Shown: positions 47,241-58,485, numbered from the stretch's first letter. The stretch is 64,000 nucleotides of DNA from Brasenia schreberi (GCA_036023115.1 JAYKKT010000079.1:12391501-12455500), one strand, 5' to 3'. The notes: a model not told the origin generated them from the sequence alone. Translations and numbers: made by a program.

Positions 47241-48566
47241 AAGTTGCTCATTAAGACATGTATATTATTTATGAATTTTGAATCTTTTAATAATTGTTTT
47301 GTATTGATGGATAGGATAACGAATACACATGTAAGGTTAAAAGGGTTCTTTGGTAACTTAATTAAGAGATTCAATATAATTTGGAAACAAGTATATTCAT
47401 TTGTTGATAGAGATCAATGATCTCCTTAAATATCATGAATAGATATAATTGTTAGTTGTTGATTCCTTAGAAAAAGCTTGGTATGGAGGTGAAATTACTC
47501 TACACGGCAAATCACAATGATAAGGATACAAAAATAACATCTTTGAGGGAGACATTTGAAAGTTAAGTCAACATTTTAATCATGATAAATTAGTTAAGAT
47601 ATTGAATGAGCAGTTGAGTTTTGAGTTATATGAGTTGTTCATTCGTTGTCCTAAAGGAAGATTATCTAACATATCCACAAAGATGGAGATGTTATCTTGG
47701 GAGCATGGTAAGAGGAATGCTTCTTGAGATAGAAGGGTAGACGTGGTTGAGGGTGTGTGGCCCCTCTAAGATTGGCTCATTCCTCATTAAGCATTGTGAT
47801 ACTCTTTCTAACATCGATTTTTCCCTATTGCTCCTCTTAAAAAGAATACATAGAGACAATTGAACTTGAACCATCACACAAGATGATAATACCTTGCTTT
47901 ATGGGCATATTTGTAAATTACTGGGTAAGTTGGAGATAAAAACTGCATATATCGAGTCATTGACAAGCTTTTGGAACAAGGAAAAGTCAGGTGATGTGAA
48001 GTTCATAGAGAATGCTTGAAAGAAGTGACACATTGGCATAACTAGTCATAAGTTTTCACAGAGAAAGATGGTGTTGATGCTACTATTTGTTATATTATAT
48101 ATATAAAGGATGGCATGTACCCTCTTGATTATTGGATGTTGATGTCAAACATGAGTTTGGTTATCACTACTTGATAGAGTATGGCATTGGGTATTATTTT
48201 ATAGGATGGGATTAACAACATTTCTACGGATGCCGTTAAACTTTGAGCAACCGCTTGTGAGGAATGTGTGGTACATGTGCTATCATGATTCAACGCAACA
48301 CTTTCTAGTGGTAATCACATGATCTCTTTATTATATAGATAATTAAATAATTATCATACCAGATTTGTGATTACTTATCTTCTCTTGTATACTTTCATAG
48401 ATACATGTGTTTGATAACTCTTCATATTGTCTATCTTTTCTTCTTGGCAATGGTACTAACATGAAAGCATTGTGACTTGGGATCGATCATTTCACACACG
48501 TATTGAGATGTACATAAAAATGAAAGTACTAGACAATGACACTATACATGACATTGAGGACAATGC

Positions 48567-48672
48567 GCATCTTTGTTGGCCTTTTGGCTAAGATCCAAGG
48601 TAGTATTTGTTCTTATCATATTAATATTTAATACATGATCATAGGCTACATGATATTAAATTAATTTTTTTT
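48567..48672 (+). ncRNA. U2 snRNA pseudogene (5' ~105 nt)
   Basis: The segment follows U2 snRNA from its 5' end: ATCTTTGTTGGCCTTTTGGC (usual CTTTCTCGGCCTTTTGGC), TAAGATC, the branch-site recognition core GTAGTA in GGTAGTATTTGTTCTTATCA (usual GTGTAGTATCTGTTCTTATC), TTAATAT, a degenerate stem IIb region, and GATATTAAATTAATTTTTTTT (usual GATATTAAATTTATTTTTT, the Sm-site region). Several substitutions in otherwise invariant positions and the absence of the 3' stem-loops III/IV mark it as a pseudogene. No plant upstream sequence element (RTCCCACATCG) is seen in front. It begins directly after the MULE coding remnant. Confidence 0.8.
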
Positions 48673-48926
48673 AAAAAGGGTGTCGGTCTTTATTCAAACC
48701 TTAAATAAGTAGAAATGCAGTTTACATTATGTCATGGTTTGGTTCATTTCTCAAAATACCAAGAACCACAAGTAGTTGTGTGGTTTGAGTTTGAGAATAA
48801 AACTGAATCAAGCCAAACGATGAACACCCTTAGGCACAGGTGCATCTCCCAAACGAGGAGAGACATAGCATTATCGTATCTCTCTCATAGGGGAGGTGCG
48901 GTTGTGCTACATCTTTTTCATAGGAG
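48673..48926. other. Host sequence between U2 pseudogene and copia-2
   Basis: No gene recognised; one 102-codon frame (48715-49023) runs into the LTR and is not supported. Ends with the target duplication ACATG at 48927-48931. Confidence 0.4.
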
Positions 48927-48931
48927 ACATG

Positions 48932-49328
48932 TGTTATATTGTGGCCATTCTCGACAACCCAGCACGGTAACGGTTGGATTGGCCATCCAGACTGTTACCA
49001 TATCTGGAGTTAGAGATAGATAACCATAACAATCGGACCGTTACCAGAAAACACGATAATAGTTCGGATATGGATGCTCCGGATGAGGGAGGCCCAACAG
49101 GATAACAGGGAGATATGGAGCATGCACTGCTCTATAAATGAGAGTCGTGCATACAGTGGAAAATATACAAAAGAGAAAAACTGAAGTCTCCCTCGAAGAT
49201 TCCGCTGTAAGGAAATCTCAAACCAGAAAACATACTTACCATTTTCGCTGCAGGCGTACCTGGAAAGGCTTGATGGAGGATAATTGAAAGCTCGCAATCA
49301 GTCGGATTTCAGCAAGTAGAACACATCA
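48932..49328 (+). repeat. 5' LTR of copia-2
   Basis: TGTTATATTGTGG...CACATCA; TATAAAT at 49133-49139. Confidence 0.9.
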
Positions 49329-49330
49329 TT

Positions 49331-49343
49331 TGGTATTAGGGCC
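49331..49343 (+). promoter_or_regulatory. Primer-binding site of copia-2
   Basis: TGGTATTAGGGCC, two bases after the LTR, is a mutated form of the initiator tRNA-Met complement TGGTATCAGAGCC. Confidence 0.7.
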
Positions 49344-49384
49344 TCATTGTTGACCCTGCAAAAAAAAATAGGTACGCATTACTA

Positions 49385-49645
49385 TTCTAAAAAAAAAAAG
49401 AGGGGAAGAAGAAAAGAAAAAGAGAAAGAGAAGAGAAGGTTGAAAGCTCGCAAGCTAGAAGGGGGCAAAGAACCGCGAAAGGCCGTATGCCAGAAGGCGG
49501 CAAAGAACTGCGAAAGGCCAAAAGGCCGTAGGCCAGAAGGCAGCAAAAGAACCACGAAAAGTCGTAAGCCAAAAGATGGCAACAACCAGCGAAAGGCCAG
49601 AAGGCCGAAAGACTAGAGGCCAGAAGGCGCCAATAAGGCAGGAGG
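49385..49645 (+). repeat. Purine-rich leader with GGCCAGAAGGC minisatellite
   Basis: An A/G tract (49388-49440) is followed by three to four imperfect units of the form AAC(C/T)GCGAAAGGCCGTA-GCCAGAAGGCGGCAAAG. Frames translating it on both strands (for example 49347-49616, Lys/Arg-rich) are by-products. The position is the element's 5' leader, before gag. Confidence 0.8.
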
Positions 49646-50244
49646 TCGAAAACCACCATAGAGTGTCGCCGATCGCCATAGAGGGCCGTGGGCCAAAACT
49701 AGCGGTTTCGCAGAAACTACCTCGAGCAGCGGACTAAAAAGTTTGTTCTCTCCGGGCCAATTTTTAGTTATTACCAAACTGCCCCTGGACAAAATTACAA
49801 AAATATTCAAATATTTTCGGGTAAAAAGATTGTTTTGCCTTTATTGAGCAAAAAGTCTGTTTTACCCTCCAGTGGTTTGTGAAAATTACGAAATATTGAG
49901 CTATTATTTTACATTATTGCCCTTCTCGGTTTAAATTATTACATTACTGACATTGTGTCAAAAGACAGGTTTGCCCCTATACTTTTAAAAAATTTTAGAT
50001 TCAGACAGAGGGTTAAAATTACAAATTTAACCCCTATCAATTATGAATTTTACAAAAATACTAAGAGTAGTTTTACGAGTCTGTCCTTGGGCTTTTCAAA
50101 AAATTACAAAAGCGAACAAATAGTTAAAATTACAATTTTACCCCTAGTATTTTTTGAAAAATGTTAAAGGCAAATTTTTTTTAAAAAATTACAAGTTTAT
50201 CCTAGGTTTCTTATGAGTTATTTTTAGCTCATTTTCCTGATATT

Positions 50245-51160
50245 ATGGATCGTTTTAACAAGATTTCTGCTGTGTGTTTGTTGCTTATTGTTTATTTTCT
50301 TTTTAGACCGTCTAATTGTTATAATTGTCAAACACATAAAAATAAATTTAAGAATATATGTGTCGGAATTGGCAAAAACCAAAAAACTAAATGGTCTGAA
50401 CTTCCAAACGTGGAAGAGAGAAATCCCACTTGCTCTAACACTTGAAGGTGTTGAGTATGTATTAAAGGAAACCGTGCGTCTGTCACCACCAGACGCAATT
50501 GAGCAACATAAAGAAATATATAAAATATTTCTAAAAGATGACACAACAGCAAAGACAGTAATGTTGATATACATGGAGGATGACTTGATTAGGGTCTTCA
50601 AAGAATAGGAGACCACAAAAGACCTGTTTGATTCAATAACAGCCAAGTATGACACAAGTATCAAACTACATGTATAGTTGCTACTACAGAAGTACAACTC
50701 CTTTAAAATGAGAGGAGATAACATAGTAGAAAATATAAATCACATGTTAGTAATGGCTAGGGACCTAACTGTGGCAAAATCAGGCATCCTAGAACTAATG
50801 CAAATATCAACAATCCTGAATAGTCTACCCCCATCATGGAACATGATCACCACTGACCTCAGGTTAGAGTTAGAAATTAACCTTTTTGAGTTGCCTCTGA
50901 AACTAGTAATAGAGCAAGAATATATGAATAAGAACAAGAAAGAAAAATTACTAGTGGTACAAGATGAGATTGGGTCTAGCTCCAAAACCAACCAAAAGAA
51001 AAATAAACCAAACAAAAGGTTTGGCAAGAATAACAAAAAGAGCGGTCAAAATTTTAAGAAATCATAGGAAACTGCTTCTTGGATCAAGTGTTTTAGTTGT
51101 GGAAAGATGTGACACTACAAGAGGGATTGCCACGACCGGAAAAGTAGAGGAAATAACCCA
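50245..51160 (+). pseudogene. copia-2 gag (broken)
   Basis: Blocks: LNGLNFQTWKREIPLALT and SPPDAIEQHKEIYK (50370-50520), a stop at 50606, then MRGDNIVENINHMLVMARDL, LNSLPPSWNMITTDL and LFELPLKLVIEQEYMNK (50708-50940), a Lys/Asn-rich basic segment, and the zinc knuckle CFSCGKM-stop-HYKRDC at 51089-51130. All four zinc ligands of CX2CX4HX4C are present, but the Gly before His is a stop codon (GGA to TGA). Start not certain; the ATG at 50245 fits the position. Confidence 0.75.
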
Positions 51161-51189
51161 CAGTGCGGACAGTTAGAGAAGCAGGATAT

Positions 51190-52440
51190 AATTTACATGA
51201 TATCAAAATATTTGTACATGGACCGCCCGGTGACAGGTTGGTGGATCGACTCCAGAGCTACCAGATACATCTCAAAGACCAAGAAAGGGGCAATGGATCT
51301 AAAGGAATACAAACTAGGCGAACATCGAGAAACAACACATTCTCAAATGTTTTGGATACTGGGTCCTTTAAAATCTTTGTATAAGGCAAACCGATTGTAC
51401 TAACTGATGTATTAATTGTGTCATCTATAAGGCATAATTTGGTCTCAGTCCCTACCTTAGTAAAGAAAGGTTTTGAGGTCAGGTTTATTCTTCACAAGGT
51501 GGCTGTGGGGAAACATGGGAGAATATTATTCTCTAGGGAGTTTGATATAGAGCATGGACTATTTAAATTAAATGATAATGATATTGAAAGTTCTTCCGCT
51601 TATATTGAGTGTGCCTTTAATGTTGATGTGAATATGTGGCATAAACGCCTTGGGCATATAAGTCTGAAAAAGTTGAGAAAATTATTCAACTTTGACTTAC
51701 TGCCTGAATTTGAGAAAAATACTTTCAACACGTGCGAAGCATGTATACAAGGAAAAATGACAAGAAAAGTTTTTCTCAATAAGTCAACAAGGGCAACAAC
51801 CTTATTGGGAGTCATTTACATAGATTTATGTGAACTATTTAGAGTAAGGTCATATCGTGGAAAGGTTTATTTTATAACATTTATCGATGATTACTCTAAA
51901 TATACATATTTATATATGATTTATGTGAACTATTTAGAGTAAGGTCACATCGTGGAAAGGTTTATTTTATAACATTTATCGATGATTACTCTAGATATAC
52001 ATATTTATATCTTTTGGCACATAAATTTGAGGCACTAGAAGCTTTTAAAGAATATAAGCAGGAAGTGAAAAACAAATTAGGGTATTCAATCAAAGTCTTA
52101 AGATCAGATAGAGGTGGTGAATATACCTTTGTAGAATTTCTTGAATTCTGTAAATACTTTGGTATTACAAAGCAAAATACAATGCACGGGACACCTCAAC
52201 AAAATAGTGTATCTGAGAGATATAACAGAACCTTGTTGAATATGACAAGGTCAATATTGATCGATGCCTCTCTACCAAGGATATGTTGGGGAGAAGCAGT
52301 AAGTACAACGATTTACATACTCAATAGAGTACCATGTGAAGTTGTATTCACTATACTATATGAGATGTGGTATGGAAGAAAACCCAACCTAGGTCATCTC
52401 AGGAGGTGGGGATCTATTACACATGTAAAGATCCTTGATT
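51190..52440 (+). pseudogene. copia-2 protease and integrase (broken by 95-bp duplication)
   Basis: Protease: WWIDSRATRYI at 51239, where the usual active-site DSGA reads DSRA (Gly to Arg, GGA to AGA). Integrase zinc finger: MWHKRLGHISLKKL and CEACIQGK intact (51633-51760). Core: first Asp in YIDLCELF, then the frame is shifted by a 95-bp tandem duplication (51823-52012). It resumes with HKFEALEAFKEYK, VLRSDRGGEY (second Asp) and HGTPQQNSVSERYNRT (Glu). Catalytic residues D, D, E are kept, so the duplication and stops (for example 52440) are the main lesions. Confidence 0.82.
51823..52012 (+). repeat. 95-bp tandem duplication in copia-2 integrase
   Basis: Units 51823-51917 and 51918-52012 start GATTTATGTGAACTATTTAG and differ at only about three bases. 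95 is not divisible by three, so the integrase frame breaks here. Confidence 0.95.
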
Positions 52441-52599
52441 AGTCTAGATACAAGCTAGACAGTAGGTCCTTAAGATATATATTTATTTGATATTCTAAAG
52501 GTTCAAAGGGATTTTGATTTTATCATAAGGACTACAGACTAATAGAAAGTAAAGATATTGAATTTTTAGAAGATACTAAGAATGACATCCTGAAAAACA

Positions 52600-54320
52600 A
52601 TTATTAATGCACTGATGATCTAGTAGACCTAGATCAATCATCATTTCAACCCATATAAGATCTTCCTAAAATAACTGAAACCTTAAGTGGACACAAAAGG
52701 CCAAGGGTCACTCCATCCTACTTAAAGGATTGTCACACTTATCTTGTAGAAGAAGTGTGTAATTCAGTGGATTTAGATGAATTGACTAATAATTTGACTT
52801 ATCAGTAAGATATGAATTCATCAGAAGCATCAGACTAGGAGGAAGCCATGAATGAGGAAATTGAATCAATTGAGAAAAACTAAGTTTGGGAATTGACTGA
52901 TTTGCCAAAAGAAAGGAAAGCTATAGGCTGTAAATGGGTTCTGAAAAAGAAATACAAAGTCGATGGTTCAATCGATAAGTTTAAAGCAAGGTTAGTTGCA
53001 AAGGGTTTTTCGCAAAAAGAGGGGATAGATTATGTTGAGACATATTCTCCAGTTGCGAAATTTGCATCCATAAGAATAATCTTGGCAATATCTGCATATT
53101 ATGATTTGGACTTACATCAGTTAGATGTAAAGACAATATTTTTAAATGAAGATTTACATGAAATCATATACATGTAGCAGCCCGAAGGATTTATAGTTGA
53201 AGGCCAAGAAGATAAAGTATATAGGTTGAGAAAATCTCTATATGGCTTGAAACAATCACCTCGCCAATGGTATTTGATCTTTCAAAATGCCATTATAAAA
53301 CTTGAGTTTGTGGCTAATAAACTTGATCACTGTGTATATGTCTGGAACAGTGAGAGTCACTTTGTCATCCTATCATTATATGTAGATGACATATTGTTGA
53401 CTGTGAATGACAATGAGATGATTGTCAAAACCAAGTCATGGTTAAACTTAAAGTTGGAAATGAAGGATATGGGAGAAGCATCCTATATCCTGGGTATAAA
53501 GATCTCTCGAGATAGAGAATCTAGACTCTTACGCCTGAGTCAGGAGAGATATATTGACTATATCCTCAAGAAGTTCAAAATGGGTGAATGCAAGTCTGTT
53601 GTTACACTTGTTGCAAAAGGAGTTAAACTTAGTAAGGTTGATTATCCCGGTGAAAGAGATAATAAGCCTAACGTTCCTTATGCATAAGCTGTGGGTAGCT
53701 TAATGTATGTTATGTTGTGTACAAGACCTACTATCAGCTTTGTTGTTGGTTTTGTAAGTAGATATCAAAGTAATCATGGATGATAACATTGGATAGCTGT
53801 AAAAAGGATTTTAAGATATCTGAAATGAACAAAAAACTTGAAATTGTGTTTTCAATCAGATGAACTGAAAGTGATAGGATACTAAGATACTGACTTTGCT
53901 GGAAGCAAAGATGACAACAAACAACCTAAGGTCAAATATTCTTATTTGGAGGTGGTGTTGTTTTTTAGGCATGTAAGAAACAGGGTTGTGTAGCATTGCA
54001 TAAGAAACAGGGTTGTATAGCATTGCATACATAGGAAGCTGAGTATGTAGCTTGTTGTATGGCTACAACGAGTGATGTCTGGATAAGTCGCTTCATACGT
54101 GATTTGAAGTTGGAAATAACCGACGAGTTAGTTGTCATTTACTATGATAACAACACAACAATTACTCTTATCAAGAGTGAAGCTGATTGCTCAAAAAGCA
54201 AGCATATAATGGTTAAATACTACTATATTCATGATATGGTTATGAGAAAGGAAATATTCATCTCATACATGCCAACAAATGATGACAGACCCCTTGACTA
54301 AAGGCATAACAGAGGAACTT
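52600..54320 (+). pseudogene. copia-2 reverse transcriptase-RNase H (broken)
   Basis: The open block 52893-53177 holds KAIGCKWVLKKKYKVDG, KARLVAKGFSQKEGIDY and LHQLDVKTIFLNEDL. A stop replaces the residue before QPEGF at 53175-53177 (Y-M-stop-QPEGF). 53226-53687 holds RKSLYGLKQSPRQWY, LYVDDILLTVND (active site YVDD intact, ~53383), MKDMGEASYILGIKISRD and LSQERYIDYILKKF. RNase H remnants (DTDFAGSKDDNK, EAEYVACCMATTSDVW, YYDNNTTITL, SKHIMVKYYYIHDM) run to ~54300 with a small local duplication of GAAACAGGGTTGT at 53970-54020. Confidence 0.85.
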
Positions 54321-54490
54321 TTCTATACGGTAACAGTTTGAGGTATGTTTGATTGTTGTATATGGAAATAACCACAAAACGGGTAGTAGTTGCAGCAACA
54401 ATCATGAAAGGACATTACTAGGTAAACCCTACAAAAGTGGGAGGAAAACCAGTATGTCAATACACTTGGCTCGAATGGCAAAGTGGGAGA

Positions 54491-54887
54491 TATTACGTTG
54501 TGGCCATTCTCGGCAACCCAGTATGGTAACGACTGGACTGACCATCTAGACCGTTACCATATCTGGAGTTGGAGATAGATAGCCATAACAACCGGACCGT
54601 TACTGGAAAACACGGTAATAGTCCGGATATGGTTGTTGCAGATGAGGGAAGCCCAATAGGATAACTGGGAGATGTAGAACATGCACTGCTCTATAAATGA
54701 GAGCAGTGTATATAGTGAAAAATATACAAAAGAGAAAAACTGAAGTCTCCTTGGAAGATTCTGCTGAGAGAAAACCTCAAACCAGAAAACATACTTACCA
54801 TTTTCACTGTAGGCGTACCTGGAAAGGCTTGACGGAGGATAACTGGGAGCTCGCAATCAGTCGGATTCCAACAAGCGGAACGCATCT
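54491..54887 (+). repeat. 3' LTR of copia-2
   Basis: TATTACGTTGTGG...CGCATCT; TATAAAT at 54692-54698. The terminal TG and CA are changed to TA and CT. Scattered substitutions separate it from the 5' LTR. Confidence 0.9.
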
Positions 54888-54892
54888 ACATG

Positions 54893-55794
54893 CGGTTGTC
54901 TCACATCTCCAACCGCAAGCCTGACACTATAGGTCATTGGGGTTTCTACATAAATTAAAAAAAAAAAAAAATCAAGCACCGCTTCTAAATCCTTCTTTGA
55001 ATCAACTCGTTTTTTTTCTTTAGTCCGATCCACCATCTTGTTTGTGGGTTGTCTGTTTGCACAAGAAGGATATAGATATGGGTTGTCTAAGTAGAATGTG
55101 TGGGACGACAATCAACCGATGTGAGGAGAGAGAGTAGAGCAGGTAAAAAGATATTGTGGTAATTTTGAAATAGTGCAGGAGTACTATTGGAAATGCTGGA
55201 AATAAGGGTGTGCGTGCGGGTAAGTTTTGAGAATTGAAGGCTACACCCTTGAATCCTAGTTTATGGAAAAATGTATTGTGCTCCAACAGTTGTCGTACAC
55301 TTGACCTGATCTCTCTTACAAAGATGCAAGCTCATCGGCTTTTATATATATATATATGTATGAATTTTTGAAGGCTCACCGTTGTTTAATTTTTCGTCTT
55401 TCTATTCTGCAATAAATGGAAATCATACTCACTGTGGAAAAAATGATTGATTGTTAAGTCGCATGGGGACAAACTATCAGGGCACGTTGCATGTGCGCCA
55501 GACTCACTAGACAAGCCAACTTGGTCAAGTCTGGCTGGCTTTTAGCAATTGTTCTCCCACAATCAGAAGATGCACAGTTAAGGGATTCGACCGTACTAAC
55601 ATTGCCATTTCAATCTAGCCAGTTAGGTTTGCAAATAAGTACTCATGGCAACTCGCTCGTGTGTCGTGTCACTTTGTGTCCTAATTCAAATGGAAGTTCG
55701 TGTCGCAAGGCTATGTATTGTTCTTTTTTAGTACAACGGAGAGAGAGAGAGGGCCAACCCAGATGTAGACCCAATTCCAAGCTGGCTCTTCTCT

Positions 55795-55867
<73 letters not shown>

Positions 55868-56719
55868 GCGCACACACAAATATATGGCTTATAAGATTCA
55901 TAGTACCAACATGGCATTCTGACCCAATTCCATTTAACTGAGATCTGCAAATGAATTTTCAATGTAACAGAGTATGCGTCATGGTAGAGCAACCCGAAAT
56001 CTGACCCAGTACAAACCACCGTCAGGACTGAAGATGTAGTAACTTAATTTGGCTGCTTATCCCACGCAACGGCAAGTCGGTCACATTTCTTGCAAAATGT
56101 TTTTGGATTTTATGTTATTAATGATTTCTTTTTAGCAATAATAAATTTGTTGGTACTGATTCATTTTTAGCAATAAAATTAATTTTTGGTAAACAAGACC
56201 CATCAATGCAAATTAATTAATTGCACACATTGGGATGACTTTACAAAAAAGCGTGTAAGCCAGAACATAGATTCTGGGATCATTTCACATCATGAGCTCA
56301 TCAAGCATGCTCAGGCAGAAACATCACATCATGATGGACGCATGATTACCACAAAAGCGCCCACATTTATCTTAATTAGAATGGTCATAAATGGTCAACC
56401 GGCCCGGTTTTGAATCGAATTGAACAGATCCAGTTGAATCCAGAACCGAGAATCACTCGATTCGATTCCGGTTTTACCTTTTATAAAACCGAAACTTAAA
56501 CCGGTTTGGAACTATCAATTTTGATATTTTTAAAATCTTTTTAAAAAATTATCAGTTCTAGAAGAAACAGCTCCAAGCATTTTTTATTATAGTTTGAGGT
56601 TTTGAGCTAACCAAAAGCAACGGATTGAAATGGTAGGTTCTAACTCGAAACTCGTGATGTCTCTCTCTCTATATATACATACATGTGCAAACATTATATA
56701 TACATACATACATACATAC

Positions 56720-56754
<35 letters not shown>

Positions 56755-56989
56755 TCATGACATTGGTCGGTTTTAAACTTGTTTGGAGGTTTCAATTGGA
56801 ACTGAACTGGCTGAAATCAAAATTGTGTCAAACTATGCCCTAAACCAGATCCAGAGGACCACCTAGTTCCATTTTCCTTGGAATCACAATTGGCTCAAAC
56901 TCAAAGTTGATTCCACATTGGCAATTTTTTATATCTTTTATATTTTTTAATTTCAAAATTTTGATATTATTTTCTTGGTTCCGAATGGT
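54893..56989. other. AT-rich spacer with microsatellites, no gene
   Basis: A poly(A) run lies at 54956-54972, a (CT)n(TA)n microsatellite at 55796-55864 and an inverted (CT)(TA)...(TA)(GA) array at 56660-56754. GGTTCCGG/AACCGG-type degenerate repeats occur at 56395-56560 and 56765-56990. The 143-codon frame at 55491-55922 ends in the microsatellite (SLSLYIYIYI), and its N-terminal part has no recognised family. Confidence 0.4.
55796..55864. repeat. (CT)n(TA)n compound microsatellite
   Basis: Pure CT run followed by a pure TA run of about 40 bases. Confidence 0.95.
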
Positions 56990-58262
56990 GTGGAGGAACA
57001 TATATCACTTGACTCATAAGATTATATAATGAAATATGAAGAAACGAAAGAATGTTTTAGATATAGAAAATGAGTACAATTATATCCATATATAAGAACA
57101 AAGGAGGCATTTATAATTATATGAATTATCAAAATATCAAATTAATAAGATAAAATTATGAGAAAGAATTATTGAGTGTAGGTTGAAATAAGTATCGAAT
57201 ACAACAAAGAACTAATTTAGATTTATGTAAAGTAGATCTAGGTTATTTACTTATTGAGACGTCTTTGAAGCATCTTAGAACAAAGAGGTACCCCTATTGA
57301 CATACATCAATCTTACATGAGACATGCATCATGATGCACAAACATATAAATGAATGGCATATTTCTTTGAAATTAGTATTGAATTATATCAAGGATGATC
57401 TTTAAGTCTATATTTATTTATTAATAAGCTAATAAAATATTTTCAAGATGAAGTATCTTGGTGTATGTTATTTGCGAGTGATATTGTGTTAGTGGATGAG
57501 TTTAAGGAAAAAGTGAATATAAAATTAGAACTATGAGGAGAATCATTAGAAAGCAAAGACTTTTGCTTAGCAAAACAAAGATATAATATATGAAATGTAC
57601 GTGTGATCATTTGGTCACTTCAAATAATATAAAAATTAAGATTGACATATATTGTATCCCTTGTAAGGTAAGGTTTAAATAACTAGTTTCAGTTTTTCTA
57701 AGTGATAAAAAATTAATGAAGGTGTTACATATAGAATTAATACAAGCTTGTTAAAATAAAGAGATGCATCATGTATTTTATGTGACAAGAAGACACTATT
57801 AAAGTGAAAGGTAAATATTATAGAGTAATAATTTGACCCGTTATTTTTATGGTTCTGAGTGTTTGACAGTTAATTATCAACATATTCAAAAGATGTCTCT
57901 CGTAGAAATGAAGATGTTAAGATGAATGAGTAACCATATAAGAAAAGAGCGTATACATAATGAGGTTATTAGAAACAAATTGGGAGTAGCACTAATAGAT
58001 GATAAAATGAAGGGAAAACATTTAAGATGGTTTGAATAGATAAAAAGATAACCAAAAAAGGTTTTGATGAGAAGGTATGAAAAACTAGATTATGAAAATG
58101 TTTAAAGAAAAAGAAGAAGAACATAAAAATATTGGAAGAAAATAATAAACAATTATTTAATATATGTTGAGTTAATTGTTAGCATGTATTAACTTTTATG
58201 GAAACAAAAAAAATTCATGTAGCTGATAATATATAATATGAGAAAAGGCTTAGTTGTTATTG
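56990..58262 (+). mobile_element. Decayed, 5'-truncated RTE LINE (plus strand)
   Basis: Aligns with 26580-27996 of the full-length RTE copy: TTAGATATAGAAAATGAGTAC (AST-L region), TTATCTTGGTGTATGTTATT before the FADD-equivalent (here FASDIVLVDE), TTTATGGTTCTGAGTG (FYGSEC), AATGAGGTTATTAGAAAC and the terminal GGCTTAGTTGTTATTG. Numerous indels leave no frame longer than ~60 codons. The most decayed of the three RTE copies in the window. Confidence 0.8.
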
Positions 58263-58449
58263 TCTCACGATGTGAGCTTGAAACGTTGATAGGAATTGGC
58301 GGTCCCAATTTGATTCAGATTTCAGGTTCCAAATAAAGTAAAACCGATGGTTCCGTGAACTGGCTCTGTGTCTACTCAACGCCATTAAGAAAGAGTATGC
58401 ACTCTTACATGAAAAATACGAAGAGTATCATTTGTTTGTCTTTTTATTT

Positions 58450-58485
<36 letters not shown>

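Larger units (their letters stand above)
45061..48560 (+). mobile_element. Mutator-like (FAR1-type) transposon remnant
   Basis: Ordered remnants of a MULE transposase. An N-terminal acidic region lies at 45600-45720 (DKEIEFDYGVMDN). The zinc-finger-like block with WTHNHPL is at ~46010. IYN-x-R-x-x-IRKKNMGCQTILQWL is at ~46150, HFFEVVGF/NKQEFF-FYFHKYREG at 46460-46690, [26 protein letters not shown] at ~47010-47090, and ITNTHVRLKGFFGNLIKRF at 47300-47370. The usual pattern is TYKTNRYKMPLLEIVGVTSTNKTFSIAFAF, EQWLxPYKxxFVxxWT, TNRxExxHxxLK. An OTU-like tail (WMLMSNMSLVIT, HESIVTWDRSFHT) runs to ~48570. Stops throughout. A homologous element with its intron visible begins at 62.6 kb. Confidence 0.7.
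48932..54887 (+). mobile_element. Complete Ty1/copia LTR retrotransposon (copia-2), inactivated
   Basis: LTRs of 397 bp each (48932-49328 and 54491-54887) are flanked by the exact 5-bp duplication ACATG (48927-48931, 54888-54892). A primer-binding site TGGTATTAGGGCC starts at 49331, and the purine tract AAAGTGGGAGA precedes the 3' LTR. Gag, protease, integrase, RT and RNase H remnants are in copia order. A ~900-bp leader before gag contains a minisatellite. Different family from copia-1 (no LTR similarity, different gag). Stops, a frame-shifting 95-bp duplication and a protease active-site change make it non-autonomous. Confidence 0.92.

Noticed and set aside
47093..47420. Open frames of about 100 codons on both strands
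   Set aside because: Mostly translated (TA)/(TATATG) microsatellite. Only the last part (ITNTHVRLK...) is a real MULE remnant, noted there.
49347..49810. Lys/Arg-rich plus frame and hydrophobic minus frames
   Set aside because: By-products of the purine tract and minisatellite in the copia-2 leader.
55491..55922. 143-codon plus-strand frame
   Set aside because: Ends in (CT)n(TA)n translation (SLSLYIYI); the rest shows no family signature.
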